A stretch of 64,000 nt of DNA from Saccharobesus litoralis. Lineage in GTDB: Bacteria > Pseudomonadota > Gammaproteobacteria > Enterobacterales > Alteromonadaceae. Below are positions 34,754-43,584 of this stretch, one piece after another. The stretch covers positions 3,884,065-3,948,064 of the forward strand of contig NZ_CP026604.1 of NCBI RefSeq assembly GCF_003063625.1, in the 5' to 3' direction. Within the stretch, counting starts at the first letter, position 1. The number at the start of each line of letters is the position of its first letter. The notes under the pieces were generated by a model that did no database searches, was not told the DNA's origin, and was given only the letters and a program-made list of their open reading frames with translations. The translations under genes and the position numbers were made by a program.

Positions 34754-34781
34754 GAAAAAGGCGCTTACAGCGCCTTTTTTG
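34754..34781 (+). terminator. Rho-independent terminator after HDOD gene
   Basis: AAAAAGGCGC and GCGCCTTTTTT pair around TTACA and run into T residues. Confidence 0.92.
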
Positions 34782-34964
34782 TGCCTTTTTTATATTAAAT
34801 AAACGCGAGCAAAGATTAATACATATCAAATTGAGTTTATTTTCATATCTATCTTTAAAAATTCACAATTGAGCCCATATCAGTTTTCAGGCAATATCCT
34901 CGTTAATAATATGTAACGTTTTCTTGACAGCAAAACGGCTGTTTAACATTCCAAAGGAAAATAA

Positions 34965-36080
34965 ATGAAACCGAGTATCAAACCGGCTAACCCTAATTTT
35001 TCATCTGGTCCTTGTACAAAACGTCCAGGATACGATTTAGCTGCGTTAAGCACTGAAAGTTTAGGTCGTTCGCACCGCAGTGCTATAGGTAAAGACAAGC
35101 TTAAGTTAGCTATTGACGAAACGGCTCGTCTGTTAAAACTACCTGAAGGTTATAAAGTAGGTATTGTGCCGGGTTCTGATACTGGCGCTATGGAAATGGC
35201 AATGTGGTCGCTGATAGGTCCGCGCGGGGTTGATATTTTTGCGTGGGAATCATTTGGTTCTGGTTGGGCAACAGATGTTGTTAAGCAACTAAAACTAGAT
35301 AACACCAATGTGTATACCGGCGAATATGGTGAGCTACCTGATTTTAGTCAAGCTAAGTCAGACAACGATATTATTTTCACTTGGAACGGTACAACGTCAG
35401 GCGTTAAAGTTGATAACGCAGATTGGATTGCTGACGATCGTCAAGGTCTCACTATTTGTGATGCCACCAGTGCGGTTTTTGCTATGCAAATGCCTTGGGA
35501 TAAAATTGACGTGGCCACTTTTAGTTGGCAAAAAGTGTTAGGTGGAGAAGGTGCGCATGGTGTATTGATCCTGAGCCCTCGTGCAGTTGAACGCCTAGAG
35601 TCTTATACACCAGCATGGCCAATGCCTAAAATTTTCCGTTTAACCAAAGGCGGTAAGTTGATTGACGGTATTTTTAAAGGTGCCACTATCAATACACCAT
35701 CTATGCTATGTGTAGAAGACTACTTAGATGCACTTAATTGGGTCGAATCAATTGGTGGGTTAGACGCAGCCATTGCTAAAAGTGAAGAAAACTTAAGTGT
35801 GTTCACTCAGTTTGTTGAACAGAATGATTGGATTGATTTCTTGGCAGCTCGTCCAGAAATTAATTCCAATACCAGTGTTTGTTTTCAATTAAAAGCGGAT
35901 GCTGATCAAGTGAAACAAATGGTTAAATTACTTGATAGCGAAGGCGTTGCTTACGACATTGGTGCTTATCGAGATGCGCCAGCCGGCTTGCGCGTTTGGT
36001 GTGGTGCCACCGTTGAAAAATCGGATGTTGAAGCGTTATTACCTTGGATTACTTGGGCTTATGAGCAAGTAACAGCCTAA
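34965..36080 (+). CDS. serC: Phosphoserine aminotransferase SerC (long type)
   Basis: SerC is the PLP enzyme that converts 3-phosphohydroxypyruvate and glutamate to phosphoserine. The 371-residue protein starts [20 protein letters not shown], and the PLP lysine lies in [14 protein letters not shown]. Sequence form and length match the longer SerC subtype known from alphaproteobacteria and some marine gammaproteobacteria, rather than E. coli SerC. A weak GC hairpin terminator separates it from serA, its pathway partner. Confidence 0.94.
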   Translation: MKPSIKPANPNFSSGPCTKRPGYDLAALSTESLGRSHRSAIGKDKLKLAIDETARLLKLPEGYKVGIVPGSDTGAMEMAMWSLIGPRGVDIFAWESFGSGWATDVVKQLKLDNTNVYTGEYGELPDFSQAKSDNDIIFTWNGTTSGVKVDNADWIADDRQGLTICDATSAVFAMQMPWDKIDVATFSWQKVLGGEGAHGVLILSPRAVERLESYTPAWPMPKIFRLTKGGKLIDGIFKGATINTPSMLCVEDYLDALNWVESIGGLDAAIAKSEENLSVFTQFVEQNDWIDFLAARPEINSNTSVCFQLKADADQVKQMVKLLDSEGVAYDIGAYRDAPAGLRVWCGATVEKSDVEALLPWITWAYEQVTA

Positions 36081-36090
36081 AATAAACAAC

Positions 36091-36120
36091 TAAAAGGTCG
36101 GCTTGAGTCGGCCTTTTTTA
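36091..36120 (+). terminator. Terminator between serC and serA
   Basis: AAAAGGTCGGC and GTCGGCCTTTTTT pair across TTGA with two G-T wobbles, followed by T residues. It may be only partial, since serA lies 106 bases on. Confidence 0.8.
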
Positions 36121-36225
36121 TAACATCAAACCCATAAAATATAACCCAGAGTTAATAAAAAGAGCCGACACGGCCATTAAACTCAGTATCTTTTAATAAC
36201 GATAAATAATCACAGAGCGCTAAAT

Positions 36226-37395
36226 ATGAAATCAATTCGTACTTATAACAATATTTCAGATAAAGGCTTAAGCCGATTCCCACAAGATAAATACACAGTC
36301 AGTGCCGACGCTAATACGCCAGACGCAATATTACTTCGTAGTCATAAATTACATTCAGAAGCATTACCCGATTCCGTTTTGGCTGTCGCGCGTGCTGGAG
36401 CTGGCGTTAACAACATTCCTGTAAGTGATTATACTCATCAAGGTATTGTGGTATTTAACACACCAGGCGCCAATGCCAATGCGGTAAAAGAGTTAGTATT
36501 AGCTAGTTTGTTACTGAGCTCGCGTGGTATTACGCAAAGCATGAATTATGTTGATTCATTAGCGAATGAAACCGACAGTGCTGCGTTACATAAAAAAGTT
36601 GAAGCAGGCAAAAAAGCCTATGGCGGCTGTGAGCTTGAAGGCAAAACCCTTGGCGTCGTTGGCTTAGGTGCTATCGGCGCTAAAGTTGCCAACTTAGCTT
36701 TAAGTTTAGGCATGAAAGTAATTGGCTATGATCCTAAATTGAGCGTAGAAGCCGCATGGCGTTTATCGAGTAAAGTCAGCCGAGCTGAAAACCTTAATTC
36801 ATTATTAGCACGTTCCGATTACGTGACTTTACATGTGCCTGTGGTTCCTGCGACCAAAGGCTTTATGAATGAAGAAGCCTTTAATACCATTAAAGAGGGC
36901 GCTAAGTTAATTAACTTAGCGCGCGGTGAACTGGTTGATGAGCAAGCCGCTATTGATGCATTAGATTCAGGCAAGCTTGGAATGTATGTCGCTGATTTTC
37001 CGAGTGAGGCTTTAATTAAACACGATAAAGTGATTTTATTCCCACATTTGGGTGCCAGTACCCGCGAAGCCGAAGAAAATTGTGCAGTGATGGCCGCAGA
37101 CCAACTGATGGATTTTCTTGAAAACGGCAATATAGTTAACTCAGTTAATTTTCCGGCGATAGCCATGGAGCGCACGACAGGTTACCGAATTACTTTTGCC
37201 AATGATAATGTGCCTAAAGTACTAGGAACGGTATTAAATCAGTTAGCGGATTTAAACATTAACGTACTGGATATGGTTAATAAAAGCCGTGACGATATTG
37301 CCTATACGATATTAGATATTGAGCAAGAGCCAACAGACGAACTACTTAATGCTATATCGGATGTTGAGCATGTGTTTCATGTTAGGCATGTATAG
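36226..37395 (+). CDS. serA: D-3-phosphoglycerate dehydrogenase SerA
   Basis: SerA oxidises 3-phosphoglycerate to 3-phosphohydroxypyruvate, the first step of serine synthesis. The 389-residue protein has the Rossmann motif LGVVGLGAIGAKVANLALSL (about 142-161), the NAD-binding D (VIGYDPKL), catalytic Arg in INLARGELVDE, Glu and the H of FPHLGAST. A C-terminal ACT domain (about 315-389) would bind serine for feedback inhibition. The stop codon TAG (37393-37395) lies in the first bases of ERIC-like copy F (TATAGTC), so the element defines the protein end VRHV. Confidence 0.95.
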   Translation: MKSIRTYNNISDKGLSRFPQDKYTVSADANTPDAILLRSHKLHSEALPDSVLAVARAGAGVNNIPVSDYTHQGIVVFNTPGANANAVKELVLASLLLSSRGITQSMNYVDSLANETDSAALHKKVEAGKKAYGGCELEGKTLGVVGLGAIGAKVANLALSLGMKVIGYDPKLSVEAAWRLSSKVSRAENLNSLLARSDYVTLHVPVVPATKGFMNEEAFNTIKEGAKLINLARGELVDEQAAIDALDSGKLGMYVADFPSEALIKHDKVILFPHLGASTREAEENCAVMAADQLMDFLENGNIVNSVNFPAIAMERTTGYRITFANDNVPKVLGTVLNQLADLNINVLDMVNKSRDDIAYTILDIEQEPTDELLNAISDVEHVFHVRHV

Positions 37396-37519
37396 TCTTC
37401 TCGCTCAGGTCTTATGGTTCATTGTCAGCGCTTACTCGCCCCAATCACATAATAGAGCATATGCTCATGGGGTCTCGAAGCTTGACGGCTTCCCCTAAAA
37501 CCTGATCGCTTTGACTATA
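37391..37519 (-). repeat. ERIC-like element, copy F (fused to the serA 3' end)
   Basis: A complete 129-bp reverse-oriented copy from TATAGTCTTCTCGCTCAGG to CTGATCGCTTTGACTATA. The first terminal repeat overlaps the serA stop codon. Confidence 0.9.
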
Positions 37520-37559
37520 TAATTAATCGCCTGATTTTAATCATTTCTTCTTAATTATA

Positions 37560-37583
37560 ATGGCGCTTTTTAGCGCCATTTTT
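37560..37583 (+). terminator. Rho-independent terminator downstream of serA
   Basis: ATGGCGCT and AGCGCCAT pair around TTTT and are followed by T residues. It lies after ERIC-like copy F. Confidence 0.88.
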
Positions 37584-38178
37584 GATTGTAATTAGCCAAT
37601 AAAATAAAATGACAAGGGTAGCACTCACGTAGTAAAGCGAATTACAATTCTTCTCGCTTTTCACTTATCAATATATTAATTGTCATTATTCACTTCTATA
37701 TTTACACAATATTTTTAAAGCCTGTTCCTGAATTGCTAAATAAAGCTAGCTAGCGCTGTTTCAATTTAAGTTGAAATGTTCTGGAAATGACCTGTCTGTA
37801 TATTAAACGCATAGACTGTACATTGTTTTGAGTTCTTCAAAACATCAATAACTAAGGGTAAGTTTTGCTTATTTTTTCTGTTTTACGATGTAAAGTGCTT
37901 TAATTTTACTTTAAGTCCCCTTGTTTATATTGTTTGTGTATTTTCAATCTTGTATTATCAAAATGGTAGGATAAATAGATGCTTTTATATTTAAGGCATA
38001 TTTACCTGCAAGTTATTTGGCGCCTGCGATTAGTATAAATATCAATAATCTAATCATTGGATAATGATTTTCATTTTAACGCCGCCTGAAGGGTGAAGGT
38101 TTGAGAGCTATTCTTAACTTAAAACTCTATTTTCAAATACCAGTCTGATTTTTTTGAAATAATAATTAGGAAAATACA
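37584..38178. other. AT-rich gene-free region
   Basis: Nearly 600 bases of AT-rich sequence without a supported gene or a recognised repeat. It probably holds the promoter of the secreted protein that starts at 38179. Confidence 0.5.
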
Positions 38179-39309
38179 ATGATAAATAAATTGAAAGGGT
38201 GTGTTTTAGCCTTTGGATTGGCATGTCTAGGAATGTCACCATTGTCGGTAACTGCTGCAACATCTTACTCAGCAAGCCAAGTATCAGAGATTAGAGAGCA
38301 GTTGGTTAACTACTTCGCTGATATTGTTGATGCGGCAGCTCAGATGAAAAACAGTGAGATGATTTTAGCTCAGTTAGAAGAAGCTCAATTACAAATAGAG
38401 ACAATGTCAGAGCTTGAACTGCAAGAAACTTATAAGCAAATGCAAGCCAATTCTGAACTTTGGTCTTTACCTGATTACCTTTTAAAGGTAGCCGAAATTC
38501 AAAATAAAATAGAAAACTATAATAGCGATATTAATGCACCAAAATCATTTCGTGCGGCCACTTTAATGACTAGTTCGGTTCCTAATTTTGATAGCGCAGA
38601 AATCTATGAGAAATATGATGAATCGATTCACTGTGTTGATTTTTTAAATTTTATTGACGGTGTCCCTTTTGCTGTTTTTACTTTAGCACAGGAAGTCAGT
38701 GCGGGGCTTGCTAGTTTTGCAGCCGACGGGATCGCAAATATTATTAGCCCAAGTATAGTTACTGTCGCAGCTGGTAATGGTGGCGGTGTGCCAAATCCAA
38801 TAAAAGCTACAGCTGTAGCCGGAGCTCAAGCGGTAAAAGTGTATTGGCAGGCTATTAAATGGTATCGTCAAACAGTTGCAGAATGTAAAGGTAAATTACA
38901 TAGAAAGTATCTTTATGAAGTTGTAGGGTTACAACAGGCTGATCATACGCCTAAAAAAGAAATTCAAGTCAGCACAGAGTATGTTGGTCGAGATATTAAA
39001 GGAAAATTCCAAGATTACTACTTTATTGTGCATGCCAAACTAGATGGTCAACCAATTGATGTTCGTTTTGTATCAGCGAAATTAAGCGATGAAACTGTAC
39101 CGGTTAGTTTTATCGAAAATGCAGATAGAAGAACCGTTAGCCTACGCAATTTAGGTGCTGGCCTATATGAGCTGAAGTTGTCTTATAACGATCCAGATAT
39201 TACCCATCCTCGTAAAATGCAGTTAGTTGTTGAACATACGCGCAACTCAGCTAAATACGGTCAAACCGTAACACACACTGGGGTTTCTTTTACTGACGTT
39301 ATGAACTAG
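38179..39309 (+). CDS. Secreted orphan protein
   Basis: This 376-residue protein has a clear Sec signal peptide (MINKLKGCVLAFGLACLGMS through VTAA, cleavage near residue 28). A helical, coiled-coil-like region follows (about 35-125, for example ILAQLEEAQLQIETMSELEL). A glycine/alanine-rich section is near 195-215 and a beta-rich C-terminal part (about 255-376) could be an immunoglobulin-like fold. No family was recognised. It is monocistronic after a long AT-rich leader; AGGAAAA precedes the ATG. A periplasmic or exported location is inferred. Confidence 0.65.
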   Translation: MINKLKGCVLAFGLACLGMSPLSVTAATSYSASQVSEIREQLVNYFADIVDAAAQMKNSEMILAQLEEAQLQIETMSELELQETYKQMQANSELWSLPDYLLKVAEIQNKIENYNSDINAPKSFRAATLMTSSVPNFDSAEIYEKYDESIHCVDFLNFIDGVPFAVFTLAQEVSAGLASFAADGIANIISPSIVTVAAGNGGGVPNPIKATAVAGAQAVKVYWQAIKWYRQTVAECKGKLHRKYLYEVVGLQQADHTPKKEIQVSTEYVGRDIKGKFQDYYFIVHAKLDGQPIDVRFVSAKLSDETVPVSFIENADRRTVSLRNLGAGLYELKLSYNDPDITHPRKMQLVVEHTRNSAKYGQTVTHTGVSFTDVMN

Positions 39310-39731
39310 CGCATAAAAGAATTTAAGGCTTTTAAACTGTTCTATAAAAACGCACTGCGACATTTATAGATAAAACAGTAAGCAATAAATATAGCCGCCA
39401 TTAGTTTTACACTTTTGGCGGTTATTAATTGGAAAAGGGATCATAATATTTAGCTATGGTGCCCAAGCGACCAGCTTTTGATAACACATATAAATGCTGA
39501 TGAGTTCGCATTACGCCCCTCAAAAGTAACATGCGCAAAACTTGCTCGATAATTCTAAATACCAGCCATTTTCTTATTTCAATTCCGTTAGTCAAAAATA
39601 TTGCTGTAGCTATACCGGTGCAATAAAACCTTATTATTGGCAAGGAGCCAAAAGTTTGCGTTTAAAACCCGTGAATGTTTTCGTTGTAACATTTAGAATT
39701 GTGTTTAACCAATGGCTAAGGAAAAATGTAA
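39310..39731. other. Gene-free region before the aldo/keto reductase
   Basis: No supported gene. Open frames on both strands here lack ribosome-binding sites and coding character. A short AAGG precedes the downstream gene's start at 39732. Confidence 0.5.
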
Positions 39732-40784
39732 ATGAAGTATGTGCCGCTAGGAACAAGTGGATTATCGGTTTCAAATATTTGTTTAGGCAGTATGACTTGG
39801 GGATTTCAAAATAACCAACAAGATGCTGATCAACAAATTAATTATGCGTTAGAGCAAGGTATTAACTTTATTGATACCGCTGAAATGTATGCGATACCAC
39901 CGACACCAGAAACTTTTGGCACAACAGAAACCATAATTGGTGATTGGCTACGACGTAACCCAACACGACGCAAAGACTTTGTGCTAGCGAGCAAAATTGT
40001 TGGCAGCGGTTTACCTTGGATCCGTGAAGGCAGTGAGATCACTGGCCAATCTGTGATATTAGCTGTTGATGATTCTTTAAAACGCTTACAAACCGATCAT
40101 ATCGATTTATATCAACTTCATTGGCCGAATAGGGCACATCCGCATTTTGGCAAACATTGGGTAGGTGACATCCGCTTTAGTCACGTCAACGCAGCAGCGC
40201 ACAAAGCGCAGATGTTGGATATTTTAACGGCAATAGATACTTGCGTTAAAGCGGGAAAAATCGGCCATTTTGGTTTATCAGACGATACCACTTGGGGTAT
40301 AAAAACGTATTTAGAGTTAGCTAAAACTCACGATTTAGCGCCTGTTGTGTCCATTCAAAATGAATTTAACCTATTGCAAACCAAAGATTGGCCCTATCTT
40401 ATCGAGCAATGCGTACATGACAATATCGCTTATTTACCTTGGTCGCCTTTGGCGCGTGGCATTTTAACTGGTAAATATATTGATGGTGCAAGGCCAAAAG
40501 GTAGCCGCTTAACTTATCCGCAACGTAATGGTGAATTTAGAGACACCCCCAGTGTTAATGAGGCGACCAAAGCCTATTGTCAGTTGGCGAAAGATTTGGC
40601 AATACCACCAGCGCATTTAGCGTTAGCTTGGTGTAAACAAGTGGATGGTGTCACTTCAACCATCATTGGTGCGACTAATATGGAACAGTTGAAAGAAGAC
40701 ATTGCTGCGTTTTCTATCGAATTAAGCCAAGAGGCGATTAACGAAATTATAGGCATAATGAAACGCTACCCGTCACCATTCTAA
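39732..40784 (+). CDS. tas: NADP(H)-dependent aldo/keto reductase, Tas family
   Basis: This 350-residue (alpha/beta)8-barrel oxidoreductase is close to E. coli Tas (346 residues). The catalytic tetrad is visible: Asp and Tyr in FIDTAEMYAIPP, Lys in FVLASKIVG and His in DLYQLHWPNR. The Tas-type ETFGTTETIIGDWL segment and C-terminal NADP-binding VTSTIIGATNMEQLKED are present. The natural substrate is unknown. It stands alone and is followed by the tandem repeat array. Confidence 0.9.
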   Translation: MKYVPLGTSGLSVSNICLGSMTWGFQNNQQDADQQINYALEQGINFIDTAEMYAIPPTPETFGTTETIIGDWLRRNPTRRKDFVLASKIVGSGLPWIREGSEITGQSVILAVDDSLKRLQTDHIDLYQLHWPNRAHPHFGKHWVGDIRFSHVNAAAHKAQMLDILTAIDTCVKAGKIGHFGLSDDTTWGIKTYLELAKTHDLAPVVSIQNEFNLLQTKDWPYLIEQCVHDNIAYLPWSPLARGILTGKYIDGARPKGSRLTYPQRNGEFRDTPSVNEATKAYCQLAKDLAIPPAHLALAWCKQVDGVTSTIIGATNMEQLKEDIAAFSIELSQEAINEIIGIMKRYPSPF

Positions 40785-40798
40785 GTCGTTGTTTTTTT

Positions 40799-40964
40799 GC
40801 GAACATTTATGTTTGCAGAGCCTGCAAAATCAACCCTTGTTGGCGAACATTCATGTTTGCAGAGCCTGCAAAACCAACCCTTGTAGGCGAAAATTCATGT
40901 TTGCAGAGCCTGCAAAACCAACCCGTTGTAGGCGAACATTTATGTTTGCATAGCCTGCAACCTT
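40799..40964 (+). repeat. Tandem repeat array, four units of about 44-45 bp
   Basis: Four imperfect units: GCGAACATTTATGTTTGCAG followed by AGCCTGCAAAATCAACCCTT, with small changes between units. Each contains the short palindrome GCGAACATT..ATGTTTGC. The last unit is shortened. Single variants lie at 15072-15104 and, inverted, at 29771-29800. There are no unique spacers, so it is not a CRISPR array. Confidence 0.8.
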
Positions 40965-41174
40965 CGAATAGCAATTTTGCTTGGGTTTCTAGGTATGTAA
41001 CTCAGTAAATCTAATCGTCTTTGAAAAGCAGACATAGCAGTCACTGCGGGTGAGGTGGGTAATTGAGTGTAGCAAGATATAACTAAGGTGCGTCCAAAAA
41101 GTGACGCACTCTGTTAGCAAGGGGTAGCTGGCAATTGTTTGATAACAACGTTCGTCATTATCAAATGGGTTATT
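40965..41174. other. Gap between tandem repeats and accessory region
   Basis: No gene seen. It marks the start of the accessory block that extends to ssrA. Confidence 0.4.
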
Positions 41175-41447
41175 TTAAGACTTTTCTTCGGCTTTCAACT
41201 TAATTATTAATTCAATATGCGGAATAAGCTCTTCAATTTCACGAATGTGATCACGTAATGAAATCCAACGTTCTAGTGATAATTTTCCTGAATCTAAAAT
41301 AGCTGCCTTTAGTTCACTCACTAAGGAGTTATCTTTCGTTTGTTCAATAAACTCATTGATATGCAATAAATCATCAATCTCTGATTGTGAAATGATTTCA
41401 TCATTTTTCGTCATAGGATCCCCGTAGCTATGTTCTATGTTCATCAT
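41175..41447 (-). CDS. Small hypothetical acidic protein
   Basis: A 90-residue acidic, helical protein (SEIDDLLHINEFIEQTKDNS, then SLERWISLRDHIREIEELIP) starting ATG-ATG at 41447 after GCGGGAA. No signal peptide or family. It looks like a small accessory protein such as an antitoxin-like or phage-derived helix-rich product, but nothing definite can be said. Confidence 0.5.
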   Translation of the reverse strand: MMNIEHSYGDPMTKNDEIISQSEIDDLLHINEFIEQTKDNSLVSELKAAILDSGKLSLERWISLRDHIREIEELIPHIELIIKLKAEEKS

Positions 41448-41777
41448 TTATTATTCCCGCTATTGTTTTTAACTGTAGCAGGTAAATGAACTAACGACCA
41501 AACATGTCATTGGATGGCTGTAGGGTAAGCTACTTTTTAAAGGCGCTATTGCAATCCATTGTAATGATTACCATTCTGTATTTTCAGTGATCAACACTTA
41601 GCAGTAACAAGTAAACGGACTTTCAAGGTGTTTTCCATTGAGGAAGATCTAATCTAACCTATAATTCAGCAGGGTAGTTTGCGCTCGGATGCGAAGCAAA
41701 TTTCACGCAGCTTAATTAGTGAAAATATTGGGTGTAGTCATATTAAGACTGGGCATGGAAAATTATTGGGAAGATAT

Positions 41778-42126
41778 ATGAGTGAATTAATCATCTATCA
41801 AAATGACGACGGCAGCATTGCGCTGCCGATAAAAGTTGAAGCAGAGAGTATTTGGCTAACACAAGTTCAACTTGCGGAATTATTCGATAAAGATGTGCGA
41901 ACGATTAATGAACACATTAAAAACATATATAAAACCGCTGAGTTAGATGAAGATTCAACTTTCCGGAAATTCCGGATAGTTCGCCAAGAAGGTAAACGAT
42001 GAACTGCTAATTAACGATAACACGCTAGTTGCTTTGGCTTTATTAGTTGCCGAGAGTAAACCAGAACAAAAAGAATTAATCATACGGCTGGTTGAGCACT
42101 TTATCGTACTTAAGGAAGACTCATGA
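41778..42126 (+). pseudogene. RhuM/Fic-type protein, internal deletion remnant
   Basis: The ATG at 41778 begins MSELIIYQNDDGSIALPIKV and continues with ESIWLTQVQLAELFDKDVRT, the recognisable RhuM N terminus. The frame ends at 42002 after EGKR. From 41998 a second frame reads DELLINDNTLVALALLVAES followed by KPEQKELIIRLVEHFIVLKE, which resembles the very C-terminal part of RhuM-Fic/DOC fusion proteins. The Fic catalytic core between them is missing, and the frames are offset by +1. A large internal deletion has therefore inactivated the gene. Confidence 0.7.
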
Positions 42127-42501
42127 TAATTAAAGCAACGTAGGGCCGAATTTATTTCGGCTAACACATGGTTTGTCGATGTAAAATCAACCCTAAAATT
42201 TAGCGCATGGTGATAAATTCAACCGTTAAAATCTTTAGAGTTAAGGTATTAGTACTGTTTCCAGAAATAAATGAACAGTTGAAAGCACTGAGGTAGTAAG
42301 AAAAACTAAATTAATGTAGGTCGCCGTGCTCTGTTCCCGACGCTTAACGGTATTTACTACATTCATGTAGGTCGAAATTTATTTCGACAATAGCGGCAAG
42401 GCTGCTACAAGCTTGGTTTCTAGACGCCTCTTAGCGTACTACTACAAAAATTCTGTCGAAAAGGAATTAAACCCTGCCCGTAATGGTTTTAAAAACTAAG
42501 G
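42127..42501. repeat. Dispersed repeat cluster
   Basis: This region contains the GTAGGGCCGAATTTATTTCG block (42140-42227 matches 28069-28162), CACTGAGGTAGTAAGAAAAA (matches 8405) and ATGTAGGTCGAAATTTATTT (42365-42384, related to 8553 and 56040). No gene is present. Confidence 0.6.
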
Positions 42502-43407
42502 CTAAATTTCGTCTAAATTGACCTGATATCGGGTACTTCTTCCACCTTTTTCGAGTTTTATTAAGCAACCTTTTTCTACCAGTTCTGATAAATCCCTTGT
42601 CGCAGTCGCTTTACTCACTTTAGCAAGAGATTGGTATTTTGAGGCGTTAATTCCATCGTTAAATTCTTCGCCCAGACAATCGAGAAAAAGGTTATCAAGT
42701 AAACGGTTTAATACTTTGGTTTGTCTTTCACTTAATGTTGTTTGGCTATGCTTGTACCAGAACTTAGATTTGTTTAATACGCGATCAATTCTAAAGCGGC
42801 CAAGTTCTATTGTTTCGGCTAACACATCTAAGAACCAAGTAAGCCAAGTTGTAATGTCTAAATCATTGCCAGAGTCGATTTGTGACTCTGACTTTATATT
42901 TTGAGTCAATTTAAAGTGATCATAGTAGTCATTGCGGTGGCTTTCTATTGTCGCGCTCAATGAATAAAAGCGAACTGATGTATTATCCGCTTGGGCTAAT
43001 GCTCTATCGGTTAATGCTCGGGCGACACGACCATTACCGTCATCAAACGGGTGTATAGTTAAAAACCATAAGTGAGCGATACCCGCTTTAAGCAAGGGGT
43101 GTATTTCATTACTGCTTGAGTTAAACCAATCAACAAACTTTGCTAGTTCTTGGTTTAGAATAGATTTGGGTGGAGCTTCAAAATGAACGGTTTGTTGTCT
43201 GCCACGGTAAGAAATAACCTGCATAGGTTCGTCACCGTGTATTCCATCATTTCTAAGATCGCCTATCGTAAGCTCACTAAGTTGCGGTAGCTCTGGAAAT
43301 AGTAGAGTTTGCCATTCGCATAGTGTTTCAACTGTTAAAGGTGTGTCCAAACTTTCAGTTGCTAGAACCAGCATAGAAACCAAGCAATCAGTTTGCTTGG
43401 TGCCAGG
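42502..43407 (-). pseudogene. Fic-domain protein, catalytic C-terminal part cut off by an IS21-family insertion
   Basis: On the minus strand the host gene continues here after the insertion. The Fic core motif IHPFDDGNGRVARALTD is intact, and the C-terminal part is a winged-helix-like domain ending RSTRYQVNLDEI. Removing the element and one CCAGG copy joins this frame perfectly to the N-terminal part (46003-46274), restoring GLKPGTKQTDCLVSML. The open frame extends leftwards into the element end as far as an ATG at 43509, so a truncated product without the inhibitory helix might be made. Confidence 0.9.
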
Positions 43408-43584
43408 TGTTAATTTGCACCCATATGGATCCATTTCATTTGCGGCATAATAGATCCACCCAATTAGCACCGTAATAGATCCACCACATTTGCGGCTTAT
43501 TGGATCCACTTTTGACCTAATTTCCCCCTCAGACTTTCGTTAATCTAGCGTATCTTTGATTGTTTTTTCAGTCAGGAGATAGGC

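Noticed and set aside
40799-40964. Possible CRISPR array
   Set aside because: Units are directly adjacent with no unique spacers and there are no cas genes in the window.
43424-43509. Repeated GATCCA blocks as a separate regulatory array
   Set aside because: They lie within the left end of the IS21-family element and match blocks at its right end, so they are transposase sites.
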